Origin: Spirochaetota bacterium
Lineage (GTDB): Bacteria; Spirochaetota; UBA4802; UB4802
Assembly: GCA_026414805.1 (NCBI GenBank)
Contig: JAOAIH010000013.1
Span: forward strand, 1-53,153
Direction: 5' to 3'
DNA: 53,153 nucleotides
Under the pieces are notes generated by a model that saw only the letters and a list, made by a program, of their open reading frames with translations, did no database searches and was not told the origin of the DNA. Shown here piece after piece: positions 17,064-25,923 of the stretch; position 1 is the stretch's first letter; each line of letters opens with the position of its first letter. Made by a program: the position numbers and the translations under genes.

Positions 17064-18398
17064 ATGAAAATTAGTGTTGTTGGTACAGGGTATGTGGGAC
17101 TAGTTACAGGTACTTGTTTTGCTGTAATGGGGAATACTGTTATCTGTGTTGATAGCGACAGTGAAAAAGTGGAAAAGCTAAAAAAGGGAATTATCCCAAT
17201 CTATGAACCAGGCCTGGATGAACTTGTTATTGAAAATTACAAAAAGGGAAATCTGCAGTTTACCACCGATATAAAAGAAGCACTGGAAAAAACCAATGTG
17301 CTTTTTATTGCGGTGGGCACTCCTATGGGTGAGGATGGCAGTGCTGATTTACGTCATGTCCTTGATGTGGCCCAATCAATTGGAAAATATATGACACATG
17401 ACATGATTGTGGTGGATAAATCAACAGTACCGGTTGGCACCGCAGAAAAGGTTAAGGCAACCATTTTAGAGGAGTTAAAAAAACGAAAAGCCTCCTTCAA
17501 AATAACAGTAGTGAGCAATCCTGAATTTTTAAAAGAAGGTGCTGCAGTTGAAGATTTTATGCGTCCTGACAGAGTCATCATTGGTACTGATGATGAAGAA
17601 GCACTTGCTATAATGAAAGAGCTGTATGCTCCATTTACGCACAGCCATGAGCGATTTATAGCCATGGATATACGCAGTGCTGAGATGACAAAGTATGCTG
17701 CAAATGCCATGTTGGCTACAAAGATAAGCTTTATGAATGAAATAGCCAATATATGCGAAAGAGTTGGGGCTGATGTCAACATGGTGCGTATTGGTATTGG
17801 CAGCGACCACAGAATTGGGTATAGCTTTATTTATCCGGGTGTTGGATATGGTGGATCCTGCTTTCCCAAGGACGTACAGGCATTAATTAAAACGGCCAAA
17901 GATTATGGGTATGAGCCAAAGATTATTACAGCTGTTGAAGAGGTAAATGCAAAACAGAAACTTTTGCTGGTCAACAAGGTTGTAAAGCGCTTTGGTGAGG
18001 ATCTCTCTGGGAAGGTGTTTGCAATATGGGGACTTGCATTTAAGCCGGAAACCGATGATATGCGCGAGGCGGCAAGCATTACTATCATAAAGGAATTACT
18101 AAAAAGAAATGCAAAGGTTAAAGCCTATGATCCTAAAGCAACAGAGCAGGCAAAAGGGTTTTATCTTAAGGGATTACAGAATATAGAATATTGCGATAGT
18201 AAATATGACGCACTCAATGGTGCTGATGCATTGTTGCTTATTACAGAATGGAAGGAATTCCGAAGCCCGGATTTTGATGAGATCAAAAAGCGGCTTAAAA
18301 ACCCTATTATTTTTGATGGAAGGAATCAGTACAACATCAAAAAATTAACAAAAGAAGGTTTTGAAATTTACCAGATAGGCGTTGGTCAAATTAAGTAG
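17064..18398 (+). CDS. ugd: UDP-glucose 6-dehydrogenase
   Basis: The protein is 444 residues. The N-terminal NAD domain starts [19 protein letters not shown]. The catalytic cysteine is Cys266 in [10 protein letters not shown]. Lys in the family position appears in [18 protein letters not shown]. It makes UDP-glucuronate from UDP-glucose with two NAD. UDP-glucuronate feeds capsule, exopolysaccharide or lipid glycosylation. No glycosyltransferase is adjacent. A clear GAAGGAG precedes the ATG. Confidence 0.96.
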   Translation: MKISVVGTGYVGLVTGTCFAVMGNTVICVDSDSEKVEKLKKGIIPIYEPGLDELVIENYKKGNLQFTTDIKEALEKTNVLFIAVGTPMGEDGSADLRHVLDVAQSIGKYMTHDMIVVDKSTVPVGTAEKVKATILEELKKRKASFKITVVSNPEFLKEGAAVEDFMRPDRVIIGTDDEEALAIMKELYAPFTHSHERFIAMDIRSAEMTKYAANAMLATKISFMNEIANICERVGADVNMVRIGIGSDHRIGYSFIYPGVGYGGSCFPKDVQALIKTAKDYGYEPKIITAVEEVNAKQKLLLVNKVVKRFGEDLSGKVFAIWGLAFKPETDDMREAASITIIKELLKRNAKVKAYDPKATEQAKGFYLKGLQNIEYCDSKYDALNGADALLLITEWKEFRSPDFDEIKKRLKNPIIFDGRNQYNIKKLTKEGFEIYQIGVGQIK

Positions 18399-18416
18399 TT
18401 TTTATAAAGAAATATT

Positions 18417-18466
18417 ACGCAGAGTACACAGAGGGGCTCTCCCATTTTTCTGTGTATACTCTGCGT
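18417..18466. repeat. Inverted repeat ACGCAGAGTACACAGA, terminator-like
   Basis: ACGCAGAGTACACAGA (18417-18432) faces TCTGTGTATACTCTGCGT (18449-18466), nearly perfect with a two-base bulge. It belongs to the CAGAGTACACAGAG type of intergenic repeat common in environmental bacteria. It lies between convergent ugd and the barrel gene and contains a T-run in the loop side, so it may terminate both. Confidence 0.6.
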
Positions 18467-18479
18467 ACGCACGACGGTA

Positions 18480-18938
18480 TTAAAAATAGTAGCGAGCTCC
18501 CAGGCCTCCGCGGATATCAAAATCAATATCGGGAATTATACGCAATGCAGGCACCAGTTCCAGAAATATGCCTATTGGAACTTTAGTAAAAGTGTATTCC
18601 AGTCCAAAAGGTATTCTTACATCGATTCTATTTTCTTCTTCATGTTCATCTCGTTTGTCTTTTTCCCAATTATGAAAACCGCCACCAACACCAATGTAAA
18701 ATGCCAGTTCACTTACTGGGAAAACTCCGTGGAAGTGGTGCAAGTAATCTGCATATATGTAAAGATCATCGGCAGATTCACCAATGCCAAAGTCAATGGC
18801 ATCGCTTTTACCCATAAAAATTTTAGCTGTTAAACCGGATGGGTCACCCAAAATAAAACCTGCACCAATAGTATTTGCAGCAACCAGCGGGGTGGTGAGC
18901 AGTGAAAGGATTATCACAGGTAACAGTAATTTTTGCAT
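18480..18938 (-). CDS. Small outer-membrane beta-barrel protein (DUF3996-like)
   Basis: The protein is 152 residues. Signal peptide MQKLLLPVIILSLLTTPLVAA. The mature part alternates beta strands ending in Tyr-Phe, with the C-terminal phenylalanine expected of outer-membrane barrels. IGAGFILGDPSGLTAKIFMG is close to the start of spirochaetal DUF3996 proteins. Eight strands would fit the length. GAGGTGG precedes the ATG. Function is unknown. Confidence 0.75.
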   Translation of the reverse strand: MQKLLLPVIILSLLTTPLVAANTIGAGFILGDPSGLTAKIFMGKSDAIDFGIGESADDLYIYADYLHHFHGVFPVSELAFYIGVGGGFHNWEKDKRDEHEEENRIDVRIPFGLEYTFTKVPIGIFLELVPALRIIPDIDFDIRGGLGARYYF

Positions 18939-19125
18939 TGGTCCACCTCATTCAATGTCACATTAATTGTACGTGCTGCCTGATAGTAAATATTCAATAA
19001 TTACATACGTCAATTCAATTTTTATTGCCATTTTATGGCTACATAAAATTTTTAGCATGATTTATCCAATGTAATATAATAATTAGATAGTAGTATATGT
19101 ATGGATAAAAAGGGTACTATATACA

Positions 19126-20082
19126 ATGATATATCCTGCAACGGATACATACATCAATAACGCTGCACAGGCTATACAAAAAGGGGAAGGTGTTGCATTC
19201 CCAACTGAAACGGTGTATGGTCTGGGCGCAAATGCCCTGAATGCTACTGCAGTAGCAAAAATTTTTGAAATTAAACAAAGGCCTTTTTTTGATCCACTTA
19301 TTGTGCACGTAGATTCGCACGAAATGGTAAAAGAAGTGGTGGCCTCAGTTCCGGATATTGCTGCTCGGTGTATGGAAACTTTCTGGCCTGGTCCGTTAAC
19401 GCTGGTACTTCCAAAGAAACATATTATACCTGAGATAGTTACTGCGGGATTGGATACAGTTGCGGTGAGGATGCCCAAACATCAAGTGGCACAAAAACTG
19501 ATACAAAAAAGTGGCGTCCCAATAGCGGCACCAAGCGCAAACCCTTTTGGTTATTTGAGCCCAACCACTGCTGGTCATGTTGCCTCACAATTAGGAGATA
19601 AGGTTGCTATAATTCTTGATGGTGGACAATGCCCCATTGGAGTTGAATCAACAATTATCAAAGTTGATGGTGAATCAATCATTGTGCTGCGGCATGGCGG
19701 TGTGCCGGTTGAAGAAATTGAAGCCATTGCAGGAAGTGTAACTGTCACACGTTCGGTCATGGTGGAAGCACCAGGACAGTTGCCCTTCCATTATGCTCCC
19801 CACACAAAGATTGTGCTAATTAAAACTCTTGATAATGTACCTGATGACAGTTCATGCGGATTGCTTCTTTTTAAAAAAAGAAAGCTTCAATATAAAAATA
19901 TACATATACTGTATCTATCAGATGATGGTGATATGCGGCAGGCTGCAGCCAACCTCTTTACATGCCTTCATGCACTTGATGCAATGAATCTGTCGGTGAT
20001 TTATGCCGAGGAGGTGCCTCAGGTAGGATTGGGAAAGGCCATCATGGACAGATTACTAAAAGCAAAGGCGCGCCACAGTTGA
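19126..20082 (+). CDS. sua5: Threonylcarbamoyl-AMP synthase, Sua5 type
   Basis: The protein is 318 residues, the long Sua5 form. The YrdC domain (~1-200) has GEGVAFPTETVYGLGANA, KQRPFFDPLIVH and APSANPFGYLSPT. The C-terminal Sua5 domain has the linker PGQLPFHYAPHTKI. It makes threonylcarbamoyl-AMP for the universal t6A37 tRNA modification. There is no Shine-Dalgarno; TACTAT at 19115-19120 lies so close to the ATG that a leaderless transcript is possible. Confidence 0.95.
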   Translation: MIYPATDTYINNAAQAIQKGEGVAFPTETVYGLGANALNATAVAKIFEIKQRPFFDPLIVHVDSHEMVKEVVASVPDIAARCMETFWPGPLTLVLPKKHIIPEIVTAGLDTVAVRMPKHQVAQKLIQKSGVPIAAPSANPFGYLSPTTAGHVASQLGDKVAIILDGGQCPIGVESTIIKVDGESIIVLRHGGVPVEEIEAIAGSVTVTRSVMVEAPGQLPFHYAPHTKIVLIKTLDNVPDDSSCGLLLFKKRKLQYKNIHILYLSDDGDMRQAAANLFTCLHALDAMNLSVIYAEEVPQVGLGKAIMDRLLKAKARHS

Positions 20083-20147
20083 TTCTTTAGTATAGCTTTT
20101 TAGCGTGCAAATTTTGTTTGTCACAGTAACTGTCGCCAATAATATGA

Positions 20148-20177
20148 TTGACATGCTATGGTTTTATAGCATATAAA
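20148..20177 (+). promoter_or_regulatory. Promoter of pgi-tmk with palindrome in the spacer
   Basis: TTGACA (20148-20153), 18 bases, TATAAA (20172-20177). ATGCTAT (20153-20159) and ATAGCAT (20166-20172) form a perfect inverted repeat that fills the space between the two boxes. A protein bound there would block RNA polymerase, so a repressor site is likely. Confidence 0.6.
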
Positions 20178-20191
20178 AATTATACTATATG

Positions 20192-20217
20192 CAATGGAGC
20201 TGGTTCAGGCTCTATTG
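20192..20217 (+). promoter_or_regulatory. 5' UTR hairpin of pgi
   Basis: CAATGGAGC (20192-20200) pairs with GCTCTATTG (20209-20217), with one G-U, over an 8-base loop. It lies just after the predicted transcription start and 59 bases before the ATG. It may stabilise the mRNA; no T-tract follows. Confidence 0.4.
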
Positions 20218-20276
20218 TATTGCACGTCAAGTCCGTAATGGCATACTCACAATCCTGTTTTAAAAGGAGTTGGAGC

Positions 20277-21668
20277 ATGATACAATTTGATTTTAATTAT
20301 TTTATGGATGAGCATATTGGAGCTGTCCATGGCATTTCAAAAGATGATATAAATGCACTTACCCCCAAATGTGATGCTGCACTCAAAAGAATGGATGATG
20401 AAAAGGCTAAAGGGTTGCTGGGTTTTTTGGAGCTGCCATTTGCCACAGATATTGTAAATGATATCCGCACATATAAAAATACAGTATCATGGTGTGATAC
20501 GATAGCTCTTGTTGGCATTGGCGGGTCAGCATTGGGACCACAAGCGTTGAAAAATGCACTTGCAGATATCTATCTTAATGAATTGCCAGAAAAAAGCCGT
20601 GGGAAACGATGTAAAGCATATTTTTTTGACAATGTGGACCCCGGTGAGATGCAGTCGCTTTTGCAGATACTGAATATACCATCAACGCTGTTTTTAATAA
20701 TATCAAAATCAGGAGGAACTACCGAAACCAATGCAAACTTTGCAATTGTGCTGGATGCAATAAAGAAACACACAAAAGATTACGCTAAACATATTGTAAC
20801 AATAACAGATCCACAGAAGGGTGTATTGCGCCAGATTACACAAGAGGAAGGATTTGTTTCATTCCCTGTTCCGCCAAATGTTGGCGGTAGGTTTTCCGTA
20901 CTGTCAGCGGTAGGGCTGGTGATTGCAGAATTTTTAGGCATTGACACGTTGAAGCTCTTGAAAGGTGCAGGTGATGTTGTTGAAAAATACTATGGGAGGG
21001 ATGTTTGGCACAATGCTCCGCTTTTAAATGCAGCATTCCATTACCTATTTGATGTAAAAAAGAACAAGCGTATCAATGTGCTTATGCCCTATACGCGCAA
21101 GCTCTACCTTTTTGCTGATTGGTATAGGCAGTTGTGGGCTGAATCGCTAGGAAAGCGGTTTGATGTGCAGGGCAACGAGGTTATGGTTGGGCTTACTCCT
21201 GTTGCAGCGCTGGGGACAATTGATCAGCATTCACAGCTTCAGTTATATCTGGAAGGCCCAAATGACAAGGTTATTACTTTTCTTAAGCTAAAAGACTTTG
21301 GAACTGATATACTAATGCCTGAGTTTTACAAAGGCAAAGTAGAACTTGAGTATCTTTCGGGAAAAAGCCTTCGCAGGCTTAATGAATTTGAAGAGCAGGC
21401 TACTGAACTTGTATTAAAAGAAGCATCACGCCCCAATGCATCTATTATTCTTGAAAGGCTTGATGAAGAGACAATTGGCCAGTTGATCATGTTTCTTGAA
21501 ATGCAGACAGCATATGCAGGATATCTGTATAATATAAATCCTTATGACCAGCCTGCAGTGGAACAGGGTAAACGGTTTACTTTTGGACTTTTAGACAGGC
21601 CTGGTTACCAGGAGTATAAAGACAACTTTGTGAAAGGCTATATAAAAAAAGAATCATATATACTGTGA
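20277..21668 (+). CDS. pgi: Glucose-6-phosphate isomerase
   Basis: The protein is 463 residues. The start at 20277 is set by AAAAGGAG just upstream; the upstream in-frame extension to 20148 is the promoter and leader. Sugar-phosphate binding text: ALVGIGGSALGPQAL and ISKSGGTTETNANF. GGRFSVLSAVGL and GTIDQHSQLQLY (with the catalytic His) follow. It interconverts glucose-6-phosphate and fructose-6-phosphate in the cytosol. tmk follows after 15 bases and is probably cotranscribed. Confidence 0.96.
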   Translation: MIQFDFNYFMDEHIGAVHGISKDDINALTPKCDAALKRMDDEKAKGLLGFLELPFATDIVNDIRTYKNTVSWCDTIALVGIGGSALGPQALKNALADIYLNELPEKSRGKRCKAYFFDNVDPGEMQSLLQILNIPSTLFLIISKSGGTTETNANFAIVLDAIKKHTKDYAKHIVTITDPQKGVLRQITQEEGFVSFPVPPNVGGRFSVLSAVGLVIAEFLGIDTLKLLKGAGDVVEKYYGRDVWHNAPLLNAAFHYLFDVKKNKRINVLMPYTRKLYLFADWYRQLWAESLGKRFDVQGNEVMVGLTPVAALGTIDQHSQLQLYLEGPNDKVITFLKLKDFGTDILMPEFYKGKVELEYLSGKSLRRLNEFEEQATELVLKEASRPNASIILERLDEETIGQLIMFLEMQTAYAGYLYNINPYDQPAVEQGKRFTFGLLDRPGYQEYKDNFVKGYIKKESYIL

Positions 21669-21683
21669 AATTTTTTGACAATC

Positions 21684-22298
21684 ATGAAGATTAAAACCCC
21701 GCTTTTTATTGTGTTTGAAGGAATAGATGGTGCAGGCAAATCCACTCAGGCAAATCTTTTATATGCGTACTGTAAAGGAAAAACTAACGCAGCTTTATTG
21801 CAGGAGCCAACAGATAGCCAGTATGGCAAAAAGCTTCGTGACATATTAAAAGGCAAAATTGCAGGAACCCGGCAGGAGCTTCTTTCATTATTTATTCAGG
21901 ATAGGGCGTATGATGTTGAGCATAATATACGCCCATTATTGGAAAAAGGATATGTAGTGATAGTTGATAGATATTTTTATTCTACTGCGGCGTATCAAGC
22001 AGGGGATGATTTAAAACCAGTGGATATTGTGAGGATGAATATTGAAAAAGGTTTCCCGGTACCTGAGAGAGTATATTATATAGATATTGATCCCGTTTTA
22101 GCTTTGGAACGGATACATCAAAGGTCGGGCAACAACAAAGAGATATTTGACAAATTGCATGTTCTTGAAACGATAAGGAATAACTATTTATCGATAGCTG
22201 ATAAAACCTTTGCATTCATTAATGGGAGTGGCCGTGGAGTTGAAGATATTTTTAAAGAAATACTAAATGATTTTACAAAACATTTTGTAACAGGATAA
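21684..22298 (+). CDS. tmk: Thymidylate kinase
   Basis: The protein is 204 residues from the ATG at 21684. A TTG nine bases earlier is possible but neither has a clear Shine-Dalgarno, so translation may be coupled to pgi. P-loop FEGIDGAGKSTQ, DRYFYSTAAYQ and the lid region HQRSGNNKEIFD are present. It phosphorylates dTMP to dTDP. Length is normal for the family. Confidence 0.95.
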   Translation: MKIKTPLFIVFEGIDGAGKSTQANLLYAYCKGKTNAALLQEPTDSQYGKKLRDILKGKIAGTRQELLSLFIQDRAYDVEHNIRPLLEKGYVVIVDRYFYSTAAYQAGDDLKPVDIVRMNIEKGFPVPERVYYIDIDPVLALERIHQRSGNNKEIFDKLHVLETIRNNYLSIADKTFAFINGSGRGVEDIFKEILNDFTKHFVTG

Positions 22299-22309
22299 AT
22301 AGACTTTGT

Positions 22310-23611
22310 ATGAGGGTATTACGCCAATTAATTATTCAAGGGATAAATATTATTTTTCTTTCCTCTTTGCTGTGTATGGGGTGGACGCTTTATACAGCCC
22401 ATATTGAGGGCAATCTTCTTGTTATCTTTATAGTGTTTTCTACTGTGATGGTATTCCCGCTGTATACCCATTACATTGAACGGTTGTATAAAAAGATCAT
22501 TCCTCTTAAATATGAAGACCTATATATTCAGACAGTGGATAGTTTTTTGTCGCTGGAATCGTTTGATGACATTATTAAGGAAATATTTGATAAAGTGTTA
22601 CAGTATATAGGTGTTAGATCAGGTCTTTTAATATTTTATTCACACAATACAGATGATTATACCATCTATTATCAGAAACAGCACAAACAGAAAATCATTC
22701 GCAAAGCCCATATTGATAAAAATAATATTATATTCAGAGTTATTCAATCCAGCGATGATATTCTGATAAAAAGCAAGATGGATCCTTCGTTGCATTTTCA
22801 AAGAACTATCATGTTTGAGATGGAAAAGCTAAATGGTGAAATTATAATTCCTATTTACTATCATAATATTTTTTTAGGACTTATGGTCATTGGCGAAATG
22901 AAAAGAAGAATAGCAAAACGGGATATTTTGATGCTAAAGGCCCTGGCGTCAAAGATTGCTACAGTTGCGGTGAATAGCTTTTTTGTGCATGAATTAATTA
23001 GAAGCAAGGAAATTGAAAAGGAGTACGAAATGGGGTATAAAGTGCTAAAACAGTTTATGCCTCCTGATACTGGTGTTATCCAGAATGTCCGATATACAAT
23101 AGTAAAAAATAATTCCAGCGCAACTACATATTATTTTAATATTTATAGCCCTGATACATGGACTACATATATTGCAGTATGCCCATTGCAGTCAAAAATT
23201 TCATTATTATCGTTACAGATACCTGCAATCAGTGTATTATTACAGAGTTATTCACGGCTTGGTTTTGGACCAGACAATATTATAAAAAAAATAAATGAAG
23301 TATTAACTAAAAAAGAATTAATTGAAAATGATTTACCTTTGATAATAGTAAAGAAGAAAAAGAAACAATATTGTGTTAGTAGATCCCGGGACTGTGATAT
23401 AAAGATATATTTTCAGAAAAAGAAAAGAATTTTTCATCTTGTTCTTAGTAATAAAGTGAATCAAATTAAAAATATTAATAAACTTATAATAACTGCAAAA
23501 GATTTGCCACAGATAGTAAAAGAAAGTTTGAACATTGAACACCTCGCATTGCCTGATGATTTTACTAAACATGAAGATAATTTTATTTTGATACTTCAAG
23601 AAATTGTATGA
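22310..23611 (+). CDS. Membrane GAF protein with degenerate PP2C (SpoIIE-type) domain
   Basis: The protein is 433 residues. Two transmembrane helices (~10-30 and ~36-55) are followed by a GAF-like domain (~70-225). The last ~190 residues can be aligned by eye to the PP2C domain of the next gene: QFMPPDTG to LFPKQPP, TYYFN to GDYYD, IAVCPLQSKIS to VIADISGHGLS, and KHEDNFILI to KDDITIIG. The metal-binding aspartates are lost at several of these places, so no phosphatase activity is expected. It overlaps the active PP2C gene by four bases. A regulatory pseudophosphatase partner is an inference. Confidence 0.7.
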   Translation: MRVLRQLIIQGINIIFLSSLLCMGWTLYTAHIEGNLLVIFIVFSTVMVFPLYTHYIERLYKKIIPLKYEDLYIQTVDSFLSLESFDDIIKEIFDKVLQYIGVRSGLLIFYSHNTDDYTIYYQKQHKQKIIRKAHIDKNNIIFRVIQSSDDILIKSKMDPSLHFQRTIMFEMEKLNGEIIIPIYYHNIFLGLMVIGEMKRRIAKRDILMLKALASKIATVAVNSFFVHELIRSKEIEKEYEMGYKVLKQFMPPDTGVIQNVRYTIVKNNSSATTYYFNIYSPDTWTTYIAVCPLQSKISLLSLQIPAISVLLQSYSRLGFGPDNIIKKINEVLTKKELIENDLPLIIVKKKKKQYCVSRSRDCDIKIYFQKKKRIFHLVLSNKVNQIKNINKLIITAKDLPQIVKESLNIEHLALPDDFTKHEDNFILILQEIV

Positions 23612-25923
23612 AAAAACAAATACTTATCTATAGTTTCAGTGTTATATACATTCTATTATTTATTATAACGGTTTTTGATGGTTATACAAATGCAACCTAT
23701 TACCCTTTTGACAGGTTATTGGTTGGCAGCACATTTTATTATCGTTTGAAAGATAATCCGCAGGCGGCATTCAATTCAAAGTTGCTTAAATGCAACAAGC
23801 TGTCAGTAAAAGAAAATTTAAATTCAATAGCAGAGTGGGAATGTATTGTTGAAATCAATAATAAAAAAGTTACGCAGCGTTTTGCCAGTAATAATATTAT
23901 TTCACGATGGCTGGTTTTGCTGCTCACATTTTCTTCAATACTTTTAGTTGTGTGGGCCATTGGTGTATATTATGCTCGCAAAGACATATTTGCTGATGTA
24001 TTCATGTTGCTGGCAGCTGCAGTTGCTTTAAATTGTGTGGAATATATTGATCTGTTTTTTGTTCATAGATTGCATGCTATTTTCCCTCTTATCAGTTCAA
24101 CAGTCCCTTTTTCACTGTTTACTATTGTGTATATGATGAATGACAGTATAGCAATGCAAAAAAAATTCTGGTACTGGGCAATAGGGATAATTGGTGTTAC
24201 ATTAAGCGCTCTATCGTTTTTCAATACACTACCCTTTGAAGTGATATTTAAGCTTTATGCTGTAATTATGATTGTGTTATTTATTGTGGCCATATTTTTT
24301 TTGCTTTTTAAAAATGACAACAGAGCAAAGTTTTTAATAAAAAGAAATATTGTAATAGCAGGGGGAATTATAGTAGGCGGAGTATTGCCATTTGCGGTTT
24401 TGCTCATTGGCACAATAATTGATATTAAAGCATATATTTTGTTGTCACTTTTTTGTACTGTAGCAATACCAGTGAGTGTAGGCAATGGACTTTTAGCAAA
24501 CTATAGCTTAGGTTCGGTGGCAAATCTTCAAAAAAACAGTATATCTATGGTTGTGGACAGTATCATTGCTGTGGTCATATCTACTGGATTGTTTTACATT
24601 TATAATTTTTATTCCATATTGCTATCGCCCCCTATTATTATTGCCCTTTTTGTTGCAATTATGCTAGTCATCCTCCATATACGAATGCTTATTATACGCA
24701 CACTTGATGATATAATATTTTTGAAAAATGATGAATATGCACTGTCTCTGCAGCGCATAGCCGAAATTATAGCCTGGCCAAAGGATCTAAAAGAAAAACT
24801 TGATGCAATTGAAAATGAACTAAAAACATTAATTAAAGTTAAAAGGATAAGTTATGCTATCATTGATGACTATCATTATAATGATGACAGGATAACTGTT
24901 ATAAGTGATATTTCTGAACTTGCCACTTTCTTCAATAAAAGGAGAGAACCCATTACATCAGCAAGTTTTTTTTCCAGCAGAGACTATGAAAGAGCTGTTG
25001 AAAGATATATTTCAGAACATGGCATTGAAGCATGTATCCCGGTATATATAGATGGTTCACTGAAAGGGATTCTCTTTGTTCATAACAAAGGTGACTATTT
25101 TACAAGCATGGAACTTAATTTCCTTTCTATGCTTGCATTGCAGGTGCACCAGTTAATTATAAACAGCAAAGCATTGGCAGAATATATCAATTCCCGTAAT
25201 TATGAGAAGGAGCTTGATCTTGCCTCATACATACAAGTGCGTCTTTTCCCAAAACAGCCTCCTAAAGATTGTGGTATACAGTTTTCAATATATTCAAGAC
25301 CATATTTAAAAGTCACTGGTGACTACTACGATATAATTCCGGTGGATAAAAACAGAGTGGCAGTTGTTATTGCAGATATTTCAGGCCATGGTCTGTCAGC
25401 TGCAATGATTTTATCAGCAACCAGTGCTATCATTAACGGCATGTTAAAAGAGAAAAAAAGTATTGATAAAGTTGTTGCCGAATTAAATCATTTTCTCACA
25501 ATCAGGTATTCAGGATTTGAGCTTATCACGTTGTTTATTGGTTTATATAATAAACAAACCAGATCTATGGAGTATATTAATGCAGGTCACTTAGCACCTT
25601 TAGTAATCTTGAATGATAACAAGCTATGTCATCTGGAAGGAAGGTCAAAAATACTGGGTGTTGACCCAATAACACGATATTACTCATCACGGTATTCGTT
25701 TAGCCCTGGTGATCAGATGTTTCTTTATACTGATGGATTAACAGACCTATATAATAGCAACAGTGATATAACCTTTGGCGAAGATTCATTGAAAATACTA
25801 CTGAGTCAATCTTTTGGAAAATCTATTGAGGAGAAAATTCATGCTATTACAGAAGGAATTATGGTATTTGGTCAGGAATATATCAAAGATGACATTACTA
25901 TTATTGGCATGCATTTTGATTAA
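23608..25923 (+). CDS. Membrane GAF-PP2C serine phosphatase (RsbU/SpoIIE type)
   Basis: The protein is 771 residues. It has one N-terminal helix, an extracytoplasmic loop (~27-100), about eight further helices to ~365, a GAF-like sensor (~385-520) and a C-terminal PP2C domain (~545-771). All metal motifs are intact: GDYYD, VIADISGHGLSAAM, YTDGLTD and KDDIT. It probably dephosphorylates a STAS anti-sigma antagonist in response to a signal sensed by the membrane or GAF part; the STAS protein at 7984-8322 is a candidate. Its start overlaps the pseudo-PP2C gene and its end is overlapped by sppA. Confidence 0.88.
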   Translation: MKKQILIYSFSVIYILLFIITVFDGYTNATYYPFDRLLVGSTFYYRLKDNPQAAFNSKLLKCNKLSVKENLNSIAEWECIVEINNKKVTQRFASNNIISRWLVLLLTFSSILLVVWAIGVYYARKDIFADVFMLLAAAVALNCVEYIDLFFVHRLHAIFPLISSTVPFSLFTIVYMMNDSIAMQKKFWYWAIGIIGVTLSALSFFNTLPFEVIFKLYAVIMIVLFIVAIFFLLFKNDNRAKFLIKRNIVIAGGIIVGGVLPFAVLLIGTIIDIKAYILLSLFCTVAIPVSVGNGLLANYSLGSVANLQKNSISMVVDSIIAVVISTGLFYIYNFYSILLSPPIIIALFVAIMLVILHIRMLIIRTLDDIIFLKNDEYALSLQRIAEIIAWPKDLKEKLDAIENELKTLIKVKRISYAIIDDYHYNDDRITVISDISELATFFNKRREPITSASFFSSRDYERAVERYISEHGIEACIPVYIDGSLKGILFVHNKGDYFTSMELNFLSMLALQVHQLIINSKALAEYINSRNYEKELDLASYIQVRLFPKQPPKDCGIQFSIYSRPYLKVTGDYYDIIPVDKNRVAVVIADISGHGLSAAMILSATSAIINGMLKEKKSIDKVVAELNHFLTIRYSGFELITLFIGLYNKQTRSMEYINAGHLAPLVILNDNKLCHLEGRSKILGVDPITRYYSSRYSFSPGDQMFLYTDGLTDLYNSNSDITFGEDSLKILLSQSFGKSIEEKIHAITEGIMVFGQEYIKDDITIIGMHFD

